NCBI GenBank assembly: GCA_000719695.1
Contig: JOHN01000049.1
Location: 1-58,549 of the forward strand
Direction of reading: 5' to 3'
Origin: Streptomyces sp. NRRL F-6131
Lineage (GTDB): Bacteria > Actinomycetota > Actinomycetes > Streptomycetales > Streptomycetaceae
Length of the DNA: 58,549 bases
Every line of letters starts with the position of its first letter. Position 1 is the stretch's first letter. The translations under genes were made by a program, and so were the position numbers. The notes below the pieces were generated by a model. The model saw only the letters and a program-made list of their open reading frames with translations. It was not told the DNA's origin and did no database searches. Shown in pieces: positions 53,194-58,549 of this stretch.

Positions 53194-53604
53194 ATGACCC
53201 TCACCACCGCCGAGGCGGACAAGATCCTGGCCGACAACTTCGCCCCCTGGGTGCAGGCGCTCGGCCTGTCGGTGACCGACACCGGCGAGCGCCACGCCGT
53301 GCTCCGCCTGCCCTGGTCCGACCAGTTGGCCCGGGAGGGCGGCGCGCTGTCCGGCCAGGCCCTGATGGCCGCCGCCGACACCGCCAGCGTGATCGCGGTC
53401 TCGGCGGCCCGGGGCGGCTTCGGCCCGATGACCACCGTCCAGCAGTCCACCAGCTTCCAGCGCGCGGTCGTCGGGCAGGACGTCCTGGTGCACGCCCGGG
53501 TCACCAAGCTGGGCCGGCGGATCGCGTTCCTGGACATCACCCTCACCGTCGAGGGCGAGGAGGAGCCGGCCGCCCACGCCACCACGGTCTACGCCCTGGC
53601 CTGA
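53194..53604 (+). CDS. PaaI-type hot-dog thioesterase
   Basis: A 136-residue hot-dog fold protein. Landmarks are NFAPWVQALGLSVTDTGERH, the central helix GGALSGQALMAAADTASVIA, STSFQRAVVGQDVLVHARV and GRRIAFLDITLTVEGEEEP. It resembles 4HBT thioesterases that cleave acyl-CoA or acyl-ACP thioesters. The usual His-Gly-Gly before the helix is EGG here. The acyl substrate is unknown. It converges with the metallo-hydrolase gene. Confidence 0.85.
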   Translation: MTLTTAEADKILADNFAPWVQALGLSVTDTGERHAVLRLPWSDQLAREGGALSGQALMAAADTASVIAVSAARGGFGPMTTVQQSTSFQRAVVGQDVLVHARVTKLGRRIAFLDITLTVEGEEEPAAHATTVYALA

Positions 53605-53624
53605 GGCCCGCTGCCGCCCCGCAG

Positions 53625-53654
53625 CCGGCGCCCGGAGCGGGCTCCGGGCGCCGG
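53625..53654. terminator. Bidirectional terminator
   Basis: A perfect 13-bp GC stem with a CGGG loop between the convergent thioesterase and metallo-hydrolase genes. Confidence 0.8.
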
Positions 53655-53664
53655 GCTCCGGCCG

Positions 53665-54660
53665 CTACCGGAACGTGCGCGGCGTCAGGTAGTCCGGGAC
53701 GACCACCCGGGTGCCCGGCGCGGCCTGACGCACCTGAGCGAGGAAGGGGCCGAGGTCCGCGTCCGGCTGGACGGGGTTGACCAGCTCCGTCTCGAACCGG
53801 TCCCAGTGCACCGGCACCACCGTGCGCGGGCGGCCCAGTGCCGCGAGCAGCCGGGGCACGTACCGGTGGGTGGCGGTGCTGCTGGGCACCGCCACCATCG
53901 CGACGTCCGGCCGCAGCCCGGCCAGCTCACGCTCGGCGAAGTCGCTCGCGCCCATCAGGAACGCCGAGGGTCCGCCGGCGAAGGCGACCTGGAAGGCCAG
54001 CGTGTCGCCCTCCACCAGGTCCCCGACGGTCGCGGGCGGCCGGGCGGGCGCGGCGTGCACGGTGCCGGGCGCGAAGTACTGGTGCCGGGCGTTACGGCTG
54101 TGCCTGCTCGCGACCGCCTCCACCACGAGGCCGCCCCCGAAGTCCAGCACCTCACCGCCCCGCACCACCACCAGCTGCGCGGCAGGCACTCCCCAGGCCC
54201 GCAGCAGGTGGTAGGTGGTCTCGGTGCCGACCACGGTCGCACCGGTGGTACGGGCGATGTGCGGGACGTCGTTGATGTGGTCCCAATGACTGTGGCTGAC
54301 CAGCACCAGCTCGGGGCGGCCGACGTGCGCGTCGACCAGCCGGGTGTTCACCGTGAGCGCGGTCCGCTCGCTGAACGTGCCGTCGTAGAGCCCGGTGGTG
54401 AAGCGGGTCAGGTACGGGTCGAAGAGCACCGTGCGGGCGCCGTGGTCGATCCGCCAGCCCGCGGTGCCGAACCAGCGGTACACGGTGTCGGTCGCCGACG
54501 GCGCGCCACCGGTCGCGGCAGTCGCACCGCTCGCGGCGGTGCCGGCCGTCCCCGGCCGGTCGGCGGCGGCCGGACCGGCGGCGGCCACCGTGACCAGTCC
54601 GGCGCCGGCCGCGGCGGCCGTGCCCAGGAACGCGCGCCGGTCGAGTCCGGGAAGCTGCAT
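53665..54660 (-). CDS. Tat-exported metallo-beta-lactamase fold hydrolase
   Basis: A 331-residue protein. The N-terminus LDRRAFLGTAAAAGAGLVTV is a twin-arginine signal, so it is folded with its metals before export. The mature domain follows after a Thr/Ala/Gly linker and contains SHSHWDH (HxHxDH), a later FLMGASDF segment and VVPVHWDRFE supplying further ligands. The form is that of UlaG- or NAPE-PLD-like members of the MBL superfamily. The substrate is not known. Confidence 0.88.
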   Translation of the reverse strand: MQLPGLDRRAFLGTAAAAGAGLVTVAAAGPAAADRPGTAGTAASGATAATGGAPSATDTVYRWFGTAGWRIDHGARTVLFDPYLTRFTTGLYDGTFSERTALTVNTRLVDAHVGRPELVLVSHSHWDHINDVPHIARTTGATVVGTETTYHLLRAWGVPAAQLVVVRGGEVLDFGGGLVVEAVASRHSRNARHQYFAPGTVHAAPARPPATVGDLVEGDTLAFQVAFAGGPSAFLMGASDFAERELAGLRPDVAMVAVPSSTATHRYVPRLLAALGRPRTVVPVHWDRFETELVNPVQPDADLGPFLAQVRQAAPGTRVVVPDYLTPRTFR

Positions 54661-54869
54661 GCGGTGGGGATCCTCTCCACGGGCACCGGCGCGCCCCTCG
54701 GGCCGCGCGGTGCGGACGGCGAAACCGGGTGGCGCAACCTCGTCCGCGCCACCCGGTTGATCACCACGCGCCGGGCCCGGGGTTCCGGACCGCGCACGCC
54801 GCGAAGAATTTCCCCACGCCCGCGCCCGCACCTACTTCGGCCGCCGGCCGACGGGCCCCGGCCCGCCCG

Positions 54870-55337
54870 TCACGCACCCTGCGGTGTCTCCAGCACCTCC
54901 TTCGAGCGCGGCGAGTCCTCGGCGCAGACCGCCGTCACGAACTCCGCCAGCCGCGCCTGCGGCATACCGCGCGCGATGTCCGCCTCGCTGATCATGCCGA
55001 CCAGCTCGTGCTCCGGGTGGTTGATCACCGGCAACCGGCGCACCCGGTGCTGTTCCATCACCCGCAGCACCTGTTCGACGTCCTCGTCCGCCTCCACCGT
55101 CATCGGCCGCCCCTGGGCCACCTCGCCCGCGGTGACCCGCTCCGGGTCGAGACCCTCGGCCACGCACTTCAGCACGATGTCCCGGTCGGTGAGGATCCCC
55201 AGGAGCTTCTGGCGCTCGCCGCAGATCGGCAGCGCCCCGACGCCACGTTCCTTCATGAGCCGGGCCGCGGTGGCGAGCGTCTCGTGCTCGCGCACGCACT
55301 CCGCGCCCTGGTGCATGATGTCGCCCGCACTGGTCAT
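54870..55337 (-). CDS. CBS domain protein
   Basis: A 155-residue cytoplasmic protein made of two CBS motifs: MTSAGDIMHQGAECVREHET to GILTDRDIVLKCVAEG, and VAQGRPMTVEADEDVEQVLR to VGMISEADIARGMPQ. CBS pairs bind adenine nucleotides and act as energy or redox sensors. It lies downstream of the SPFH gene on the same strand with 76 bases between. The partner protein is unknown. Confidence 0.9.
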   Translation of the reverse strand: MTSAGDIMHQGAECVREHETLATAARLMKERGVGALPICGERQKLLGILTDRDIVLKCVAEGLDPERVTAGEVAQGRPMTVEADEDVEQVLRVMEQHRVRRLPVINHPEHELVGMISEADIARGMPQARLAEFVTAVCAEDSPRSKEVLETPQGA

Positions 55338-55413
55338 GATCGGCCTCCTGACCTGCCTGCCACTCCCATCACTCCATCGTGGTCCGGCACCCGGGGCCCC
55401 GCCACCGGGCCCG

Positions 55414-56430
55414 CTACGCGGCGTCCCGTCCGTCCCCGGACGCGTCCTCCGCGCCACTCACCGGACCGCCCGCCGGACCGCCTGCCGCGCCGCCCTCGAC
55501 CCCCTCCCCGCGCTCCAACGGCGAATGCTCCAACAGCACCTCCAGCGGAGGGAGTTCGACCTGCTCCGCGCCGCCCACCGACGGTGTCCCCTCCTCCCCC
55601 GGTGTCGCCCGCTCGCCCCGCTCGCCCGACTCCGCCACCGCCGCGCCGGCGGCCCGCCGATGGGTCTCCGCCGCGCTGTCCAGGAAGCGCAGCAGCTCCA
55701 CCGGGAACGGCAGCACCAGCGTCGAGTTCTTCTCCGCGGCGACCTCCACCACCGTCTGCAAAAGCCGCAGTTGGAGCGCCGCCGGGGTCGAGCTCATCAC
55801 CGCGGCCGCCTCCGACAGCCGCGCGGACGCCTGGTACTCGCCGTCCGCCGTGATGATCCGCGCGCGCCGCTCCCGCTCGGCCTCCGCCTGCCGGGACATC
55901 GACCGCTTCATCGACTCCGGCAGGGCGACGTCCTTGATCTCCACCCGGTCGATCTCGATCCCCCAGCCGAGCGCCGGACTGTCGATCATCAACTCCAGCC
56001 CCTGGTTGATCGGTTCGCGGTTGGCCAGCAGGTCGTCCAGCTCGCTCTTGCCGATGATCGACCGCAGCGAGGTCTGCGCCACCTGGGAGATCGCGAAGTT
56101 GTAGTCCTGCACATTGATGATCGCCTTCACCGGGTCCAGCACCCGGAAGTAGACGACGGCGTCCACCCGGACGGTCACGTTGTCCCGGGTGATGCCCTCC
56201 TGGGCCGGGATCGGCAGCGTCACGATCTGCACGTTCACCCGGCGCAGCTTGTCGGCGACCGGGACCAGCGCGACCAGTCCCGGGCCGCGCACCTCGTCGC
56301 GCACCCTGCCGAACCGGAACACCACGCCCTTCTGGTACTGCTGCACGACCCGGACGCTCAGGCCCGCCACCACGGCCGTCAGCAACAACACTGCGACGAC
56401 GATCCCGATCACCACATCGACGACCATCAC
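55414..56430 (-). CDS. SPFH/band 7 (slipin-like) membrane protein
   Basis: A 338-residue protein with one N-terminal membrane helix (VVIGIVVAVLLLTAVVAGLS) and the SPFH domain, with landmarks YQKGVVFRFGRVRDEVRGPG, LPIPAQEGITRDNVTVRVDA, YNFAISQVAQTSLRSIIGKS, LLANREPINQGLELMI and GIEIDRVEIKDVALPESMKR. It probably forms large membrane-bound cages that organise microdomains or guard proteases. The last 75 residues are Gly/Ala/Glu-rich and not conserved. No NfeD partner gene is adjacent. Confidence 0.92.
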   Translation of the reverse strand: MMVVDVVIGIVVAVLLLTAVVAGLSVRVVQQYQKGVVFRFGRVRDEVRGPGLVALVPVADKLRRVNVQIVTLPIPAQEGITRDNVTVRVDAVVYFRVLDPVKAIINVQDYNFAISQVAQTSLRSIIGKSELDDLLANREPINQGLELMIDSPALGWGIEIDRVEIKDVALPESMKRSMSRQAEAERERRARIITADGEYQASARLSEAAAVMSSTPAALQLRLLQTVVEVAAEKNSTLVLPFPVELLRFLDSAAETHRRAAGAAVAESGERGERATPGEEGTPSVGGAEQVELPPLEVLLEHSPLERGEGVEGGAAGGPAGGPVSGAEDASGDGRDAA

Positions 56431-56682
56431 GGCCTCCTCGCGCGGCAGCGAGTCCCGGCCGTCGCCGTGCCAGCCGGGCCGACGGCCGCCGGAACAGCTG
56501 GTTCCACGCTACGCCTGCCCGGGCGGGGCCGGAACCAACGTGATCCGCGGGTCCGCTCGGACCCGGGTCCCCACCCCGGCCTACGATCACCCGGGACGGC
56601 ACCGAGCGACGCCGGACCACGCCCGGACCACGCCCGGAACGGCGCCCGGGAGACGACCCGGGGACGCCCTAGGATCGCATTC

Positions 56683-57528
56683 ATGCCGCAGTCCCCCGCC
56701 GAGGAGCCGGAACCGGTCCCCGATCCCGTGGCCGTCCCGAAGCCCCTGACCGGTCCGGACCCCGCCGACGACCCGGACGACCCGCGCCACCCCGCCGCGG
56801 CCGCGGCCCGCGCCGCCGACCTCACCGTCCTCGACCGCGTCGTCACCGGCTGCCGGGCCTGCCCCCGCCTGGTCGAGTGGCGCGAGGAGACCGCCCGCAC
56901 CAAACGCCGCGCCTACCTGGACTGGGACTACTGGGCCCGGCCCATCCCCGGTTTCGGACCGCCCGACGCGCCGCTCGTCCTGGTCGGCCTCGCCCCCGCC
57001 GCCCACGGCGCCAACCGGACCGGCCGGATCTTCACCGGCGACCCCTCCGGCGACCTCCTGTACGCGGCGCTGCACCGGCTGGGCCTCGCCAACCGCGCGC
57101 TGTCCGTCCGGCACGGCGACGGCCTCGCCCTGCGGGGCGTGCGCATCACCGACCCGGTCCGCTGCGCCCCGCCCGACAACAAGCCGACCACCGCCGAGCG
57201 CGACACCTGCCGTCCGTGGATCGCCCGCGAGTTCGAACTCCTCCGCCCCACCGTGCGCAGCGTCGTGGCGCTCGGCGGCTTCGCGTGGCAGGCGATCCTC
57301 CCGGCCCTAGACGCGGCCGGCTGGAGCGTCCCGCGGCCCCGGCCGCTGTTCGGGCACGGCGCCCACGTCACCCTGCCGGCCCGTGACGGCGGCCCGCCGT
57401 TGGAGCTGTACGGCTGCTACCACGTCAGTCCGCGCAACACGAACACCGGCCGGCTGAGCATCCCCATGCTGCGCGAGCTGCTCCGCACCGCCGCCCTCGC
57501 CGCCGGGCTCGATCCGGTCGAGGAGTGA
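56683..57528 (+). CDS. Type 5 uracil-DNA glycosylase (UdgB-like)
   Basis: A 281-residue DNA repair enzyme. The [4Fe-4S] cysteines are seen in GCRACPRLVEW and in RCAPPDNKPTTAERDTCRPW. The active-site loop LVGLAPAAHGANRTGRIFTG lacks the catalytic Asp/Asn of other families, as in UDGb. The second motif is GCYHVSPRNTNTGRLS. It removes uracil or hypoxanthine from DNA, an important job in a GC-rich genome with frequent cytosine deamination. The first 45 residues form an acidic, Pro-rich tail. Confidence 0.93.
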   Translation: MPQSPAEEPEPVPDPVAVPKPLTGPDPADDPDDPRHPAAAAARAADLTVLDRVVTGCRACPRLVEWREETARTKRRAYLDWDYWARPIPGFGPPDAPLVLVGLAPAAHGANRTGRIFTGDPSGDLLYAALHRLGLANRALSVRHGDGLALRGVRITDPVRCAPPDNKPTTAERDTCRPWIAREFELLRPTVRSVVALGGFAWQAILPALDAAGWSVPRPRPLFGHGAHVTLPARDGGPPLELYGCYHVSPRNTNTGRLSIPMLRELLRTAALAAGLDPVEE

Positions 57529-57529
57529 G

Positions 57530-57592
57530 CCGGGGTGGGTCGAGGAGTGGGCGGAGCAGCGGGTCGAGGGGTGGGCCGAGGAGCGCGGAGCG
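57530..57592. repeat. Degenerate G-rich tandem repeat
   Basis: Imperfect 12-20 base units (GGGTCGAGGAGTGGGC-like) between the glycosylase and CHAD genes. No gene or stable hairpin is seen. Confidence 0.4.
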
Positions 57593-57610
57593 GCCGGCGC
57601 GGCGACGCGG

Positions 57611-58486
57611 TCAGGCGAACCGCGCCAGCTCCGGCCGGGCCGCCCGCGCCCACACCTCCGGCAGGGCGCGCCGGGCGCGCTCCGCCTCCGCCAACTGCTG
57701 CCCGTACAGCACCCCGTAGCCGAACGGCTCCTTCGAGGCGCCCACCCGGTCGAGCAGCGCGGCCGACGCCACCACGGCGTCCTGGTGCTCGCCGAGCACC
57801 TCCTGGACGGCCTTCATCCGCGCGACGTACCGTTCGGCCGCCCGGCCCGCGACCGGGCGCGCCGTTTCGCCCGCGTACCGGGCGCGTTTGGCGGCCTTCC
57901 GGGCCTCGTGCAGCGCCAGGTCCCGCTCCTCGCCGCCCGTGAGCGCGGAGCGCATCCGGTCGGCGGTGCGCCGCTGCTCCCGCGCGGCCACCCGGGCCAG
58001 CTCCGGACCGGCCGGCCGGTCCGCCCGGCCGCGCAGGGGCGGTTCGGCGAGCAGCGCGGCCAGTCCGTCGGCGAGCGCTCTGCGGCGCGGGCTGTCCAGC
58101 GCGGCGACCACCTCCGGCCGGATCCGCCGGTACTCGGCCTCCCACCGGCGTTCCAGCTCCGCCGCGACCCGCTCGGGCCCGCACTCCTCGGGGAGTTCGC
58201 GCGCCCGCGCGGCCAGTCGCTCGCCGAGCACCTCCTGGTCCCGGGCCCGTCCCAACGCCGCCGCCAGCCAGCGCAGCTCGGCCACCAGCTCGTCGGTGGC
58301 CCCGGGGGCCAGCAGCCGCCGGTACGTCCGACACGCGCTGCGCAGCCGCCGGCAGGCGACCCGCATCCGGTGCACCGCGTCCGGCTCGTCCGCCCGGACG
58401 GCGGCGTCCAGCCCGGCCAGCTCCTCGGCCTGCGCCCGGATCCGCCCGAGCACCACCTCACCCACGGTGACCACGTCACCGGCCAT
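57611..58486 (-). CDS. CHAD domain protein
   Basis: A 291-residue all-helical protein with the conserved CHAD pattern: VHRMRVACRRLRSACRTYRR near residue 38, then GRARDQEVLGERL, LHEARKAAKRARYAGE and MKAVQEVLGEHQDAVVASAA. The spaced His, Arg and Lys residues form a basic channel that binds polyphosphate in characterised members. No triphosphate tunnel (CYTH) domain is fused, and no ppk gene is in the window. The ATG lies directly before VVTVGEVVLGRI. The gene is complete within the window. Confidence 0.9.
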   Translation of the reverse strand: MAGDVVTVGEVVLGRIRAQAEELAGLDAAVRADEPDAVHRMRVACRRLRSACRTYRRLLAPGATDELVAELRWLAAALGRARDQEVLGERLAARARELPEECGPERVAAELERRWEAEYRRIRPEVVAALDSPRRRALADGLAALLAEPPLRGRADRPAGPELARVAAREQRRTADRMRSALTGGEERDLALHEARKAAKRARYAGETARPVAGRAAERYVARMKAVQEVLGEHQDAVVASAALLDRVGASKEPFGYGVLYGQQLAEAERARRALPEVWARAARPELARFA

Positions 58487-58549
58487 CCGCCTGCACCCCC
58501 TCCTGGGGCCTCCGGAACGCCTCCAGGCTAGCCCGCCCGCCCCACCCCC

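Noticed and set aside
1..58549. tRNA, rRNA or CRISPR array
   Set aside because: No TPsiC-type GGTTCGAATCC arm, rRNA core or regularly spaced repeats were found on either strand.

Overview
The window is about 73% GC, with strong third-position G/C bias, Streptomyces-type Shine-Dalgarno sites, rare TTA codons confined to a few genes, and typical actinomycete genes (Ku, LmbU family, DUF2079, DUF6158). It is most likely chromosome from a member of Streptomycetaceae (Streptomyces or Kitasatospora). The genus is an inference; no rRNA or tRNA gene was found to settle it.

Bases 1 to about 20,140 are the right-hand part of a hybrid polyketide/non-ribosomal peptide gene cluster, cut by the window start. 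Assembly line: the end of one PKS module (AT-DH-KR-ACP, broken by a small deletion with frameshift in the AT-DH linker), a second PKS protein (KS-AT-ACP), and a one-module NRPS (C, gutted A domain, PCP) joined by an ATGA overlap. Both AT domains carry the YASH signature for methylmalonyl-CoA. Next come a PadR regulator with DUF1048 partner, a DrrA/DrrB-type ABC exporter, an HpgT-like aminotransferase, a 4-hydroxymandelate-oxidase-like FMN enzyme, a DUF4097 protein and an LmbU-family regulator containing a TTA codon. The cluster ends with a precursor cassette: a KtzT/PaiB-like piperazate synthase divergent from a KtzI-like L-ornithine N5-hydroxylase, with a perfect 18-bp palindrome between them, then a dimethylargininase/arginine-dihydrolase-like enzyme. 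My reading is arginine to ornithine to N5-hydroxyornithine to piperazic acid, feeding a methyl-branched polyketide-peptide that may also contain a hydroxyphenylglycine-type residue. A perfect 21-bp hairpin at 20092-20137 closes the cluster.

Bases 20,140 to 27,770 are a scarred zone: C-terminal remnants of a pirin and a GNAT acetyltransferase, an orphan frameshifted kdpB, a universal stress protein gene, a decayed KdpD-like kinase, a large secreted multi-lectin protein, a MazF-like toxin with a duplicated C-terminal helix and no antitoxin, and a transposase stub ended by a nonsense codon.

Bases 27,770 to 58,549 look like ordinary chromosome: adenosine/adenine deaminase, aldehyde dehydrogenase, a small three-repeat lectin, two tandem DUF2079 membrane proteins each with a TTA codon, Ku with a long Lys/Thr-rich tail, a membrane metallophosphoesterase, amino-acid permease, EI24 protein, secreted SLT-domain protein, TetR/MFS efflux pair, ThrE-type exporter, GT2 glycosyltransferase, a 1000-residue FAD/Fe-S oxidoreductase, hot-dog thioesterase, Tat-exported metallo-hydrolase, CBS and SPFH proteins, type 5 uracil-DNA glycosylase and a CHAD protein. 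Many gene ends carry perfect GC-rich hairpins.
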